A stretch of 64,000 nt of DNA from Pantoea phytobeneficialis (GTDB lineage Bacteria; Pseudomonadota; Gammaproteobacteria; Enterobacterales; Enterobacteriaceae), in the NCBI RefSeq assembly GCF_009728735.1, contig NZ_CP024636.1:1222805-1286804 (forward strand). Direction: 5' to 3'. The notes under the pieces are model-generated. The model did no database searches and had not been told where the DNA came from. It saw only the letters and a program-made list of their open reading frames with translations. This document shows positions 50,488 to 59,715 of this stretch, one piece after another (the first letter of the stretch is position 1; each line of letters starts with the position of its first letter). Both the position numbers and the translations under genes were made by a program.

Positions 50488-50538
50488 ATGCCGCCGTTGC
50501 CGGGACATATCTTAACAAGTATCGGCAGCGCTGAAGAT

Positions 50539-50614
50539 GGGTCGTTAGCTCAGTTGGTAGAGCAGTTGACTTTTAATCAATTGGTCGCAGGTTCGAATCC
50601 TGCACGACCCACCA
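50539..50614 (+). tRNA. tRNA-Lys (UUU), first copy
   Basis: 76 bases including CCA; acceptor GGGTCGT / ACGACCC, anticodon loop CTTTTAA. It is in the position of E. coli lysT after cpoB. Confidence 0.96.
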
Positions 50615-50667
50615 TCTCAACCTCTAATCGGTTCAGTGTTTTCTTCAGTTTGCTTCACAACCACGAT

Positions 50668-50743
50668 GGGTCGTTAGCTCAGTTGGTAGAGCAGTTGACT
50701 TTTAATCAATTGGTCGCAGGTTCGAATCCTGCACGACCCACCA
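50668..50743 (+). tRNA. tRNA-Lys (UUU), second copy
   Basis: Identical in sequence to the first copy, separated from it by 53 bases. Confidence 0.96.
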
Positions 50744-50776
50744 TCTGGTCACTCTGGTTGTAAGCCCTCATCGAGC

Positions 50777-50852
50777 GGGTCGTTAGCTCAGTTGGTAGAG
50801 CAGTTGACTTTTAATCAATTGGTCGCAGGTTCGAATCCTGCACGACCCACCA
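50777..50852 (+). tRNA. tRNA-Lys (UUU), third copy
   Basis: Identical to the other two copies, 33 bases after the second. It ends 8 bases before a terminator. Confidence 0.96.
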
Positions 50853-50860
50853 ATATGTAG

Positions 50861-50885
50861 AAAGGCGCCCTAAAGGCGCCTTTTT
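50861..50885 (+). terminator. tRNA-Lys operon terminator
   Basis: AAAGGCGCC-ctaaa-GGCGCCTTT followed by T residues. Confidence 0.85.
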
Positions 50886-50904
50886 GCTTTCCCGGGATTC
50901 GGAT

Positions 50905-50984
50905 GCGTAGCGGTGCGATTTATCGCGCTCTTTTATGACCGTTACGAATCATGCTTTTCTGCGCGATCAATCGCACCGCTACGC
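50905..50984. repeat. Palindromic repeat element, copy 4, overlapping a gene end
   Basis: Units GCGTAGCGGTGCGATTTATC (50905-) and GCGCGATCAATCGCACCGCT (50961-) face each other, same arrangement as copies 1 and 2. The second unit is inside the 3' end of the minus-strand Ada-N/AlkA gene and encodes residues WRSGAIDRA near its C-terminus. Confidence 0.85.
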
Positions 50985-52420
50985 CAGATATGCAGCACCG
51001 CATAACTGCGCCACGGACGCCACACCTGCGACAGTTGTTCCGCTTCCTTAGCACTTACGCCGCCCAGATTGTTACGAATCGCGATATCCTCTTTGGGAAA
51101 CGCATCCGGCCAGCGCAGCGCCCGCATCGCGATATAGCTGGCGGTCCATGGACCGACCCCTTTCAACGCCAGCAATTGCTGCTGCACCACATCCGGATTT
51201 ACCGCGCCATTAAAACGTAAGACACCCGAGGCGCAGGATTGAGCCAGTGCGATGATCGCCTGGGAACGTGCGCTGACAATCCCAAGGCTGGCGATATCAT
51301 CCTGGGTTGCAGCCGCCAGCGTTTCTGCGCTGGGAGAGAGGCGCGACAGCTCAGGCCACGGCGTTATCATGGGCTCGCCAAAACGCTGTGCCACACGGCT
51401 ACTCAACGTCGTCGCCGCCTTGACCGTCACCTGCTGACCGAGAATCGCCCGCACTCCCAGCTCAAAACCATCAAACGCGCCTGGCACTCGCAGGCCGGGA
51501 TACTTTGCCAGACTCGGTGCCAGTAACGGGTCCTGGGCTAACTGGTCGGCAATTCGCTGCGGTTGGGCATCCAAATCGAACAAATCGCGCAGGCGGCGTA
51601 GCAGGGCGGGCAACACCGGCGTCAGGCTGGTGGTGAATTGCACCTTCAGCGCCTGTTTCTCAGGATAGTGGCTGACGCGTACCCAGCCCTGACAACCGCC
51701 CAGCGCCACGGTACGGTGATAAACGCCTTCTGACACCCATTCCACCTCCTTCATCACGCGCTGTTGCAGAAAATCGAGTATCGCCTCCCAGTCATAAGGC
51801 GGGCGATAACTCAGGCGGAGTTCCGCGCTCTCCTGCAACGGTGTGCCGGGGGCAGGGGAAGCCTGTTTGCGCAGGCGGGATGGCGTCATACGATAGCGGG
51901 CCTGGAACACATCATTGAATCGGCGCAGGCTGTTAAAACCGCTGGCATAGGCGATTTCCGTGATTGGCAGCGAGGTTTCAGTCAATAGCTGCTTCGCCAG
52001 CAACATGCGCCGGGTTTGCCGTAATTCGATCGGTGATACGCCCAGTTCCTGTTGCACTACGCGGCGCAGCTGGCGCTCACTCAGACCAAACTCGCTGGCA
52101 ATCTCCGCCAGCGTTTCCTGCTCTTCCAGCAGGCCTTCTTCAATGCGGCGGATCAGCCGATCGGCGATACGATGGTGACTATCAACCGGGGCAAAACCGG
52201 GAGCCAGTTCCGGGCGGCACCGCAGACAGGGGCGAAAATGGGCCTTCTCTGCCGCTTCAGCGCTGGAAAAGAACAGGCAATTTTTCTGCATTGGGGCTTT
52301 AACCGGGCAGATCGGTCGACAATAGATGCCGGTTGATGTCACACCAACAAAAAACAAGCCGTCAAAACGGCTGTCGCGCGATGTCAGCGCCTGGTAAGCA
52401 ATATCGGGATCAAACATCAT
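50942..52420 (-). CDS. Ada N-terminal / AraC / AlkA fusion (DNA-3-methyladenine glycosylase 2)
   Basis: 492 aa alkylation-repair fusion. Residues 1-80 are the Ada methylphosphotriester domain with zinc cysteines 34, 38, 65 and 68 (GIYCRPICP, HFRPCLRC), Cys34 being the expected methyl acceptor. Residues about 85-185 are an AraC-type DNA-binding domain (EIAYASGFNSLRRFNDVF). Residues about 200-485 are an AlkA glycosylase with helix-hairpin-helix LKGVGPWTASYIA and catalytic Asp445 in FPKEDIAI. Starts at ATGATG after GGAG; a TTG four codons upstream is also open. No Ogt domain is attached, but ogt is divergent. Absent from this place in E. coli. The C-terminus is formed by a repeat unit. Confidence 0.9.
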   Translation of the reverse strand: MMFDPDIAYQALTSRDSRFDGLFFVGVTSTGIYCRPICPVKAPMQKNCLFFSSAEAAEKAHFRPCLRCRPELAPGFAPVDSHHRIADRLIRRIEEGLLEEQETLAEIASEFGLSERQLRRVVQQELGVSPIELRQTRRMLLAKQLLTETSLPITEIAYASGFNSLRRFNDVFQARYRMTPSRLRKQASPAPGTPLQESAELRLSYRPPYDWEAILDFLQQRVMKEVEWVSEGVYHRTVALGGCQGWVRVSHYPEKQALKVQFTTSLTPVLPALLRRLRDLFDLDAQPQRIADQLAQDPLLAPSLAKYPGLRVPGAFDGFELGVRAILGQQVTVKAATTLSSRVAQRFGEPMITPWPELSRLSPSAETLAAATQDDIASLGIVSARSQAIIALAQSCASGVLRFNGAVNPDVVQQQLLALKGVGPWTASYIAMRALRWPDAFPKEDIAIRNNLGGVSAKEAEQLSQVWRPWRSYAVLHIWRSGAIDRAEKHDS

Positions 52421-52575
52421 CTTCTCCAGCAAATAAACCGCATCCTCGCGCAGCCTGGCGACGAAAACTCGCTGCTTTCGGACAGCTAATCAGTTTATCT
52501 GCATGACCGAAAACAGCCAGTTTATGGCAGCAAAAGTGCGATAATGCACCACAGATATCAAGCCGGAGGCGCACT
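52421..52575. promoter_or_regulatory. Divergent promoter region of the alkylation-repair pair
   Basis: GATAAT at 52540-52545 is a likely ogt -10 without a good -35. AAAAGTGCG just before it resembles the AAAGCGCA-type Ada box, so methylated Ada-like protein could activate here. This is a weak visual match. Confidence 0.35.
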
Positions 52576-53061
52576 ATGTATCATGCAAAAATTATCGCTA
52601 CCCCTGTGGGCGATCTCACCTTAATTGCCAGCAATAAAGGACTATCGGCGATTTTGTGGGAGAACGAAGGATCACAACGCGTGCCGCTCAAGCCGATCAG
52701 CCGTGATGACCAGCATCCGATCTTATGTGAAACCGAACGCCAGCTAGGCGAATACTTTGCCGGGCAGCGTCAGCAGTTTGACCTGCCCTATGACACCGTC
52801 GGCACTGAGTTTCAGAAAAAAGTCTGGCAGGCGTTGATCACCATTCCTTTTGGTGAAACCCGCAGCTATCGCCAGATCGCCGAGCAAATTGGTAATCCTA
52901 AAGCGGTGCGGGCCGTCGGTGCGGCCAACGGTAAGAATCCACTGTCGATTGTGGCACCTTGCCATCGTGTTATTGGCAGCAATGGCAAACTGACCGGATT
53001 TGCCGGTGGCTTGCCGGTCAAAGCCTTCCTGCTGGAACTGGAAGGGATGCCAAAACGCTAA
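52576..53061 (+). CDS. ogt: Methylated-DNA--protein-cysteine methyltransferase (Ogt-type)
   Basis: 161 aa suicide enzyme that takes the methyl group from O6-methylguanine or O4-methylthymine onto Cys129 of IVAPCHRVIGSNG. The helix-turn-helix arginine-finger region is SYRQIAEQIGNPKAVRAVGAANGKNP. CGGAGG precedes the ATG. Divergent from the Ada-N/AlkA fusion, which suggests joint control. It is short, like Ogt, and lacks the Ada N-terminal domain. Confidence 0.92.
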   Translation: MYHAKIIATPVGDLTLIASNKGLSAILWENEGSQRVPLKPISRDDQHPILCETERQLGEYFAGQRQQFDLPYDTVGTEFQKKVWQALITIPFGETRSYRQIAEQIGNPKAVRAVGAANGKNPLSIVAPCHRVIGSNGKLTGFAGGLPVKAFLLELEGMPKR

Positions 53062-53125
53062 CCGCGTCACAGCCACTCTGCTTTGGGTAAAAAAAACACG
53101 ACACGCTCGGTGAGATCCGCTATCT

Positions 53126-53143
53126 TGTTTAGCATATAAAACA
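53126..53143 (+). promoter_or_regulatory. NadR box upstream of nadA
   Basis: TGTTTA-GCATAT-AAAACA matches the NadR operator TGTTTA-N6-TAAACA at 11 of 12 positions. It lies about 75 bases before nadA, so NAD-dependent repression of nadA-pnuC is expected. Confidence 0.75.
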
Positions 53144-53167
53144 CGATGGCGGATTTTGTGCCATCTT

Positions 53168-53187
53168 AATCGCCATGTAAGGCGATT
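53168..53187 (+). other. Hairpin in the nadA leader
   Basis: AATCGCC-atgtaa-GGCGATT followed by TTG. A small stem in the 5' untranslated region, 32 bases before the start. It could be a weak pause or attenuator. Confidence 0.35.
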
Positions 53188-53218
53188 TTGTTAAATTAAG
53201 AAAACCGAGAGCCGTGTC

Positions 53219-54280
53219 ATGAGTCTGATGTTCGATCCTGAAAGCGCGATCTACCCCTTCCCGCCGAAACCGGCGCGTCTCAGCCAGGATGAAAAATCGT
53301 TTTATATCGGAGAAATTAAACGGTTACTAAAAGAACGCGATGCGGTGATGGTGGCGCATTATTACACCGATCCAGAAATTCAGGCTCTTGCGGAAGCCAC
53401 CGGTGGCTGCGTAGCGGATTCGCTGGAAATGGCGCGTTTTGGTAGCACTCATCCGGCCTCCACTCTACTGGTGGCAGGGGTGCGTTTTATGGGCGAAACC
53501 GCGAAAATTCTCAGCCCGGAAAAAACCGTGCTGATGCCTACCTTGCAGGCGGAATGCTCGCTCGATCTGGGCTGTCCGATTGATGAGTTCAACCGCTTTT
53601 GCGATGCGCACCCGGATCGTACCGTGGTGGTGTATGCCAATACCTCGGCAGCGGTTAAAGCCCGCGCTGATTGGGTTGTGACCTCCAGCATCGCGGTTGA
53701 ACTGATTGAACATCTCGACAGCCTCGGTGAGAAAATCATCTGGGCACCGGATCGTCATCTGGGGCGCTACGTTACGCAGAAAACCGGCGCGGATGTGCTG
53801 TGCTGGCAGGGGGCCTGCATCGTACACGATGAATTCAAAACCCAGGCGCTGCAACGTATGAAGGCGCTCTATCCTGATGCCGCAGTGCTGGTCCACCCGG
53901 AATCCCCTCAGGCGATTGTCGATCTGGCCGATGCCGTCGGTTCTACCAGCCAGCTGATTCAGGCGGCGAAAAGCCTGCCGCATCCGCAGATGATTGTCGC
54001 CACTGACCGCGGCATCTTCTACAAAATGCAGCAGGCGGTACCGGAAAAGGAGCTGCTGGAAGCACCGACTGCCGGAGAAGGGGCCACCTGTCGCAGCTGT
54101 GCGCATTGCCCGTGGATGGCAATGAACGGGTTGAAAGCGATTGCCGAAGGGTTAGCGCAGGGCGGCAGTGAGCACGAAATCCATGTCGATGATGGATTAC
54201 GCGAAGCGGCGTTGCTGCCACTCAACCGCATGCTATCCTTTGCAGCGGAACTCAAACTCAAGGTGAAAGGGAACGCCTGA
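53219..54280 (+). CDS. nadA: NadA, quinolinate synthase
   Basis: [4Fe-4S] enzyme that condenses iminoaspartate with dihydroxyacetone phosphate to quinolinate for NAD synthesis. 353 aa. Substrate motifs [17 protein letters not shown] and [20 protein letters not shown]. Cluster cysteines fit [18 protein letters not shown] and the C-terminal [12 protein letters not shown], which also has the CxxCxxC redox motif. First gene of nadA-pnuC behind a NadR box. Confidence 0.97.
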   Translation: MSLMFDPESAIYPFPPKPARLSQDEKSFYIGEIKRLLKERDAVMVAHYYTDPEIQALAEATGGCVADSLEMARFGSTHPASTLLVAGVRFMGETAKILSPEKTVLMPTLQAECSLDLGCPIDEFNRFCDAHPDRTVVVYANTSAAVKARADWVVTSSIAVELIEHLDSLGEKIIWAPDRHLGRYVTQKTGADVLCWQGACIVHDEFKTQALQRMKALYPDAAVLVHPESPQAIVDLADAVGSTSQLIQAAKSLPHPQMIVATDRGIFYKMQQAVPEKELLEAPTAGEGATCRSCAHCPWMAMNGLKAIAEGLAQGGSEHEIHVDDGLREAALLPLNRMLSFAAELKLKVKGNA

Positions 54281-54310
54281 CGCGCTGCACCTTTCAGACA
54301 GGTGCCCGTT

Positions 54311-55030
54311 ATGGATTTCTTTAGCACACAAAACATTCTGGTTCATATTCCTCTCGGCGTCGGCGGCTACGATCTTTCCTGGATCGAAGCGGTTGGCACC
54401 GTGGCTGGCCTGCTGTGTATCTGGCTGGCCAGTCTGGAAAAAATCATCAATTATTTCTTCGGCCTGATCAACGTTACCCTGTTTGCGGTGATCTTCTTCC
54501 AGATCCAGCTCTACGCCAGTTTGCTGCTGCAACTGTTTTTCTTTGTCGCCAATGTCTATGGCTGGTATGCCTGGAGTCGGCAAAATGAAGCGCAGGAAGC
54601 GGAGCTGAAAATTCGCTGGCTGCCGCTGCCAAAAGCGCTGGGTTGGGGGGCCGTATGCGTCATTGCCATCGCGCTGATGACCTTCTGGATTGATCCGGTG
54701 TTTGCCTTCCTGACCCGCAGCGCGGTAGGCATCATGCAGGGGCTGGGGTTGCAGGTGGTGATGCCGCAATTACAACCGGATGCCTTCCCGTTCTGGGATT
54801 CCAGCATGATGGTGTTGTCGATTGTGGCGATGATTCTGATGACGCGTAAATACGTGGAAAATTGGCTGCTGTGGGTGGTGATCAATGTCATCAGCGTGAT
54901 GATTTTTGCCCGCCAGGGCGTCTATGCCATGTCGCTGGAGTACGCCATCCTGACGCTGATCGCGCTGAACGGTTCCCGTTTGTGGATCAAAAGCGCACGC
55001 GAACATGGCTCGCATGCGCTCTCCTCTTAA
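54311..55030 (+). CDS. pnuC: PnuC, nicotinamide riboside transporter
   Basis: 239 aa, the E. coli length, with seven to eight membrane helices. Substrate-binding WNxxN-type region falls in [19 protein letters not shown]. The start [12 protein letters not shown] was chosen over a GTG three codons upstream by family agreement. Imports nicotinamide riboside for NAD salvage. It is 30 bases after nadA. Its stop codon overlaps that of convergent zitB (TTAA shared). Confidence 0.96.
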   Translation: MDFFSTQNILVHIPLGVGGYDLSWIEAVGTVAGLLCIWLASLEKIINYFFGLINVTLFAVIFFQIQLYASLLLQLFFFVANVYGWYAWSRQNEAQEAELKIRWLPLPKALGWGAVCVIAIALMTFWIDPVFAFLTRSAVGIMQGLGLQVVMPQLQPDAFPFWDSSMMVLSIVAMILMTRKYVENWLLWVVINVISVMIFARQGVYAMSLEYAILTLIALNGSRLWIKSAREHGSHALSS

Positions 55031-55986
55031 TGATGTTGGTGCACATGACCGGCATGATGATGCGGGTCATGCTGCGTACTCCCTGAGTCGAAGCACAATT
55101 CACAATCCGGCCCGCTACAGGGCTGGTACTCCATCTGCACCGTGGCGTGAGCGATCTGATAATGCTGGTGCAGGTAGCGATGAATGCGCACCAGCAGCGC
55201 GTCGTGGTCATAAGGCGGGATCACCTGTACATGCAGCGTCAGCACCGGTTTCTCGCCCACTTGCCATAAATGCACATGATGGACATTGCGCACTTCAGCG
55301 ATATTCAGAGTCAGTTCGCGTTTGAGCTTATCAACATTGATATGACCGGGCGCGCCCTCCAGCAGTTCGTGCAAGCTCTCACGCAGCAACGACCAGGCGC
55401 TGCGTACCACCAGCAGCGACACCAGCAGCGACAGAATCGGATCGATAGGCGTCCAGCCGGTGAACATAATGATCACCGCCGCGACAATAGCACCGACCGA
55501 ACCCAGCAAATCCCCCAGCACATGCAGGGCGGCTGCGCGCACGTTAAGGTTCTTCTCTTCGCTGCCATGATGTAGCAGCCAGAAGGAGAGCAAATTCGCC
55601 AGCAAACCGGCCACGCCAATGGTTAGCATCAGGCCACCGGCGACCGGCTGCGGTTGATAAAAGCGCCGTAACGCCTCCCAGACAATCATCACGGTAATCA
55701 CCAGCAAGGCAATCGCGTTGACAAAGGCTGCCAGCGTGGTGAGACGCAACAAGCCAAAGGTATGACGCGCATTCGGTTTGCGTCGGGAAAATTGCACAGC
55801 CAGCAGCGCCATCAACAGGGCGGCGGTATCGGTAAGCATATGACCGGCATCCGCCAGCAGGGCCAGCGAACCGGAGATCCAACCGCCAATCGCTTCGACC
55901 AACATAAACAGGGCGGTAATGCCAAAGGCCGCCGCGAGGCGGGTATGGTTGCCGTCAGGCGTGTTGTGAGAATGGGTGTGTGCCAT
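55027..55986 (-). CDS. zitB: ZitB, zinc-proton antiporter (cation diffusion facilitator)
   Basis: 319 aa inner-membrane exporter of Zn2+. Starts [15 protein letters not shown] with a His-rich tail at each end ([11 protein letters not shown]). Six helices; metal-site residues in [15 protein letters not shown] (helix 2) and [14 protein letters not shown] (helix 5), the Asp/His tetrad of the family. C-terminal cytoplasmic domain with [24 protein letters not shown]. Its start lies 32 bases inside the 3' end of the upstream hybrid kinase gene, so it is probably translated from the same mRNA. In E. coli the neighbour is different. Confidence 0.95.
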   Translation of the reverse strand: MAHTHSHNTPDGNHTRLAAAFGITALFMLVEAIGGWISGSLALLADAGHMLTDTAALLMALLAVQFSRRKPNARHTFGLLRLTTLAAFVNAIALLVITVMIVWEALRRFYQPQPVAGGLMLTIGVAGLLANLLSFWLLHHGSEEKNLNVRAAALHVLGDLLGSVGAIVAAVIIMFTGWTPIDPILSLLVSLLVVRSAWSLLRESLHELLEGAPGHINVDKLKRELTLNIAEVRNVHHVHLWQVGEKPVLTLHVQVIPPYDHDALLVRIHRYLHQHYQIAHATVQMEYQPCSGPDCELCFDSGSTQHDPHHHAGHVHQHH

Positions 55987-58900
55987 AACTTTCCAGTTTT
56001 TTCAGTAACCTGTTCGTTAATGATATCAGTAAATTGAGTTGCTCTGGTTCCAGCCGTTGCTGTTTGGCGGCTTCTGCCAGTTGCTGACAATGGGACGCAA
56101 CCTCGTCCATCCCCAGCAACAGCCAGCTGCCTTTCATCCGATGTGCGGCGCGCGCCAGTGCTGGCCAATTCTGCGCGGTGCTGGCGGTCAGCAGGGTGTC
56201 GCGGTCCTGTAGCATCGTGCGTTGCAACGTCTGACAAATGCGCGGAATCATGCTGGCGTTGTGCTGCGCAAGGATATGCAGGCTGTCGGATAGCTGTATC
56301 AGCGGGTCCTGGCTGGCGCGCGCCAGCAAGGGGGCAACATCATTCAGCGTGATCGGTTTTACCAGCAGCGCTTCGCTGGGTTGAAGCGGCAGCTTGACCA
56401 GCTGCGCATCTGCGGAACAGATCACCCGCAACGCATTATCACCACGTTGTCGCTGGCGGCGACGCAGGATCCGCAACAGCGTGAGGCCGTTGGGACGCGG
56501 CATCATCTGGTCAATAAACAGCAGGTCAAAGGGCTGCCGAGCATCCGCGCGCAGCAATGCGCGCCCCTCATCAAACACCTCGGCATGAATGGCAAAAAGC
56601 GCCAGTTGCTGCTGCATCACCAGCAAATTGGTGGGATGGTCGTCGACAATCGCCACGCGTAGCTGCGGATAGTGCGGCCAGGCGGCAGAATCGCTTTCCG
56701 TCTGACTGTCGACAAGGGTGAGCGGCAGCGTGACCTCAACGCGGGTGCCCGTCCCCGGTGCTGACGTTAACGTCAGGCTACCGCCCATGCGCTGCACAAT
56801 CTCCCGGCAGATAAACAAGCCAAGACCGCTGCCCTGCACGGCGAGGGCTTTACCGGACGGTGCCTGATACCAGGGTTCAAATAACTGCGCCTGCTCCTCT
56901 TGCGGGATGCCGCTGCCGCTATCCGTCACCACCAACACGATGGCGTCATTGACCGCCAGCGTCAGGTGGATATCACCCTGACGGGTAAACTTCAGCGCGT
57001 TTGCCACCAGATTATTCACCACCTGTTGCAGGCGGTCGCCGTCCAGCAGTACCGTGCCGGGCAGACGAGTTAACGCCTCCACCACCAGCTGTGGGCCGGC
57101 ATCCCGCATTAACGGATGATAGAACTGCTGCTGCTGTTGCAGCCAGTGCGACAAATTCAACGGGCGCGGTGCCAGGCGAAAACTGTGGCTCTCGATGCGC
57201 GCGTGATCCTGCAAATCATTCAGCAATGCCATCAGCGAGCGTGCGCTGCTGTGCATCAGTTCCAGCCGGGCGCTGGGATGTTGCTGTTGTTCCAGCTCCA
57301 GCAGGCCCAGAATCGCCTGCATTGGTGTACGAAGCTCATGGCTGGCGGTGGCAAGAAACTGACTTTTCGCGGCATTGGCCCGCTCGGCCTGCTCGCGTTG
57401 CAGACGTTCGCGCCGTTGTTGCAGGTAGCGACGTATCAGCAGCACCAGCAGCACCAGAATCGCGATACCCGCGGCAATCAGCACCAGTAGCGGCACATTA
57501 CGCATCGCCATGCTGGTGCCGGGCTGTGGCGGCACCGACCAGTTATCGCGCATCTGGTTGAGGGTTTCCGGTGGGATTTGCTGTAGCGCCCGATCCAGCA
57601 AGGCACGCAACACCGGTTGTTGATCGCTGATTTGCGGGGCCAGTGGCCAGGCAATATCACTGGCGGCAAACGCCAGATGGATGCGCTCACCATAATGGCT
57701 GGCGATGCGCCAACGTGCCGATAGCACATTATCCACCAGCGCATCGATTTGGTTGTTACTCAGCGCCTGCCACAACTGGGCACGGTCGTCAAAAACCTGG
57801 ACGTTAATTCCACCGGGCAGCATGCGTTGTGCCAGGTCGTCGCGCAAGATACCTACGCGTTGTCCCTGAAGCGCCTGCCAGTTCATGGGCTGGTGCGTCG
57901 ACAGGGTGTAAATGCCCCAGATGGCACGCCATACCGGTAGCGTGGTGGTGCCGTCCAGCGCAGGCAGAACGCTGAGCATCACCTGTTGCTGCTGGAGCAA
58001 GGTGGCCGCCTGTTGTGGATTCGCCACCCAGTGCGGGGTGAAATGCAGGCCGGTGCTCTGGCTGAGTGCGTTGAGTAAATCAATAGCAAAACCCCGTGGG
58101 TTGCCATTGGCATCACGATAGCTCCAGGGGGCGTTATCAGCCTCAGCGGCATAGGGGATTTGCTGATGTTGCGTCAGCCACTGCTGCTCCGTCGCAGAAA
58201 GCATCAGCGTCTGCGTATCCTGATAACGCAGCAGCGGGGGACTCCAGCGCTGCTGAACCCGGTTGCTGAATTCGGCAGGCAGCAGACGCAGTTGCTGATT
58301 AAGCCACTGGATCAGGGCCGGATCGCGAGCCATCGCTCGCAGGGTGAGATCTCCGGCACCCGGGTCAGCGGTGATTTGGTAGATCTGCCCCTGCTGCAAC
58401 TGACTGAGCAGAAATCCGGCGCTGGTTTGGTCAGCCACCAGGTAGTCGCTTTGCTGATTGAGCAGCGCATACAGCGCCTGAAGATCCCCCGGTAACGCAT
58501 ACCAGCGATGCGCACGCACAAAATTTTCCGGCAGCTGCGCCAGCGTGGATTGGGCCACGGTGAGTTGCGCATTGTGGCTATTGAACATCACGGCGCGTTG
58601 ATTTTCGCGGTTGCGGTAGATACGCACCGGGCTGGTGTACCAGCTATCGCTGAGGCGAATGTCGGGTGATAAGGAGGCGTGGTTGGTACTTAGCACCAAA
58701 TCAACCTCACCGCGCGCCAGCGCGGCCAGTTGCTGGTCACGATCGGCATAGGTTTGCAACACGAAGTGGCTGCCCGTGAGCTGGCTGAGCGCGCTCAGAT
58801 AGTCAGCGTCGACACCCCAAATCTGATCGCCGATGCGCATCACCCAGGGCGCGCTATTTTGCGCGGGGAGCGCCACGCGCAGGGGAGAGGACGACCACGG

Positions 58901-59014
58901 CGTGCTGTGTGGCGCAGGCATCATTGACGGCAGCATCACGCTGCTGGCGGGTTGTAAATCGGCCTGTACCACGGTGCTGAAAAGCCAGACCAGCAACAAA
59001 AGCAGACGTCTCAC
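55955..59014 (-). CDS. EvgS/BvgS-like unorthodox sensor kinase
   Basis: 1019 aa. Signal peptide-like start ([17 protein letters not shown]). Two periplasmic solute-binding (Venus-flytrap) domains at about 40-255 and 280-500, a single membrane helix at 507-528, no PAS domain evident, dimerisation helix with phospho-His559 in [11 protein letters not shown], ATPase N-box NNLVANALK with DSGSGIP and GSGLGLF, receiver with phospho-Asp835 in [13 protein letters not shown], and an HPt domain with His958 in [13 protein letters not shown]. All phosphorelay residues are intact. Start at GTG overlapping the regulator stop (GTGA) with GGAAAG upstream; a GTG five codons earlier is possible. The ligand is unknown. 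Confidence 0.93.
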   Translation of the reverse strand: MRRLLLLLVWLFSTVVQADLQPASSVMLPSMMPAPHSTPWSSSPLRVALPAQNSAPWVMRIGDQIWGVDADYLSALSQLTGSHFVLQTYADRDQQLAALARGEVDLVLSTNHASLSPDIRLSDSWYTSPVRIYRNRENQRAVMFNSHNAQLTVAQSTLAQLPENFVRAHRWYALPGDLQALYALLNQQSDYLVADQTSAGFLLSQLQQGQIYQITADPGAGDLTLRAMARDPALIQWLNQQLRLLPAEFSNRVQQRWSPPLLRYQDTQTLMLSATEQQWLTQHQQIPYAAEADNAPWSYRDANGNPRGFAIDLLNALSQSTGLHFTPHWVANPQQAATLLQQQQVMLSVLPALDGTTTLPVWRAIWGIYTLSTHQPMNWQALQGQRVGILRDDLAQRMLPGGINVQVFDDRAQLWQALSNNQIDALVDNVLSARWRIASHYGERIHLAFAASDIAWPLAPQISDQQPVLRALLDRALQQIPPETLNQMRDNWSVPPQPGTSMAMRNVPLLVLIAAGIAILVLLVLLIRRYLQQRRERLQREQAERANAAKSQFLATASHELRTPMQAILGLLELEQQQHPSARLELMHSSARSLMALLNDLQDHARIESHSFRLAPRPLNLSHWLQQQQQFYHPLMRDAGPQLVVEALTRLPGTVLLDGDRLQQVVNNLVANALKFTRQGDIHLTLAVNDAIVLVVTDSGSGIPQEEQAQLFEPWYQAPSGKALAVQGSGLGLFICREIVQRMGGSLTLTSAPGTGTRVEVTLPLTLVDSQTESDSAAWPHYPQLRVAIVDDHPTNLLVMQQQLALFAIHAEVFDEGRALLRADARQPFDLLFIDQMMPRPNGLTLLRILRRRQRQRGDNALRVICSADAQLVKLPLQPSEALLVKPITLNDVAPLLARASQDPLIQLSDSLHILAQHNASMIPRICQTLQRTMLQDRDTLLTASTAQNWPALARAAHRMKGSWLLLGMDEVASHCQQLAEAAKQQRLEPEQLNLLISLTNRLLKKLESYGTHPFSQHA

Positions 59015-59595
59015 TGATGTGCTTTCCACAGTTCAGCCAGTTCAACCACCGAATGCACCCCGGTTTTCTCGAGGATGTTCTTCTTATGCGTGCTGACGGT
59101 TTTGTTGCTGATATGCAGTTGTTCAGCAATCTGCAAATTCGACAGGCCGCGAGCCAGCAGGGCAACAATCTGCTGCTCTTTTTCGGTCAGTGGTAAATCG
59201 ATGCGTTCTGGCAAGGCTGGAAACGCCTGTTGCCCGCCCAGCACCGCGAGAATTGCACTCAGCAACTGCGCCATGCTCTGGCTTTTCACCACATAACCAG
59301 CAGCACCTAGCGAGGCGGCGCGCAGCAGGGTATGACGACTCTGCTCCGCTGAATAGATCAGTACCGGACAGTCGGGATGATGTATGCGCAGACGACGCAA
59401 CAGTTCCAGCCCGTCGCTGTCCGGTAAGCCAATATCAAGGATAACCAGGTCGATAGCTTGTTGTTGCAGCAATTGGCGCGCCTGGGCTTCGTCACCGGCG
59501 GCGTACAGCTGTAACGGAATCGGGGAGTTGACGCAGGCAGCACTCAGCGCGACTTCAACTAACGGGTGATCATCAATAAGCAGCAGCGCAGCCAT
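59011..59595 (-). CDS. NarL/LuxR-type response regulator (EvgA-like)
   Basis: 194 aa. Receiver domain with phospho-Asp54 in LVILDIGLPDSDG, acidic pair in LLIDDHPLVEVAL and Lys104 in YVVKSQ; LuxR helix-turn-helix at about 134-190 (LTEKEQQIVALLARGLSNLQIAEQ). Partner of the adjoining hybrid kinase by gene overlap. Start taken at MAALLLIDDH, with AGGA a few bases upstream; an 11-residue extension would be possible. The genes it controls may include zitB downstream or the divergent rpiR cluster, but nothing in the sequence shows this. Confidence 0.93.
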   Translation of the reverse strand: MAALLLIDDHPLVEVALSAACVNSPIPLQLYAAGDEAQARQLLQQQAIDLVILDIGLPDSDGLELLRRLRIHHPDCPVLIYSAEQSRHTLLRAASLGAAGYVVKSQSMAQLLSAILAVLGGQQAFPALPERIDLPLTEKEQQIVALLARGLSNLQIAEQLHISNKTVSTHKKNILEKTGVHSVVELAELWKAHQ

Positions 59596-59715
59596 AATCC
59601 TGTCCTGTCGTTTTCGTTGTTTTAGCATAACGGAAAAGCAGGGGAATATTCATTATCTCCCCGGCGTATGAGTGTTAACATCGTGCCGTTACCCTTTTTA
59701 TGATGACGAAACGCG

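Noticed and set aside
50539..50852. Three identical 76-base units as a CRISPR-like array
   Set aside because: They are complete tRNA-Lys genes with encoded CCA ends.
53219..55986. Prophage or integrative-element insertion downstream of tRNA-Lys
   Set aside because: No integrase, no duplicated tRNA end was seen, and nadA-pnuC-zitB order is that of the core genome.
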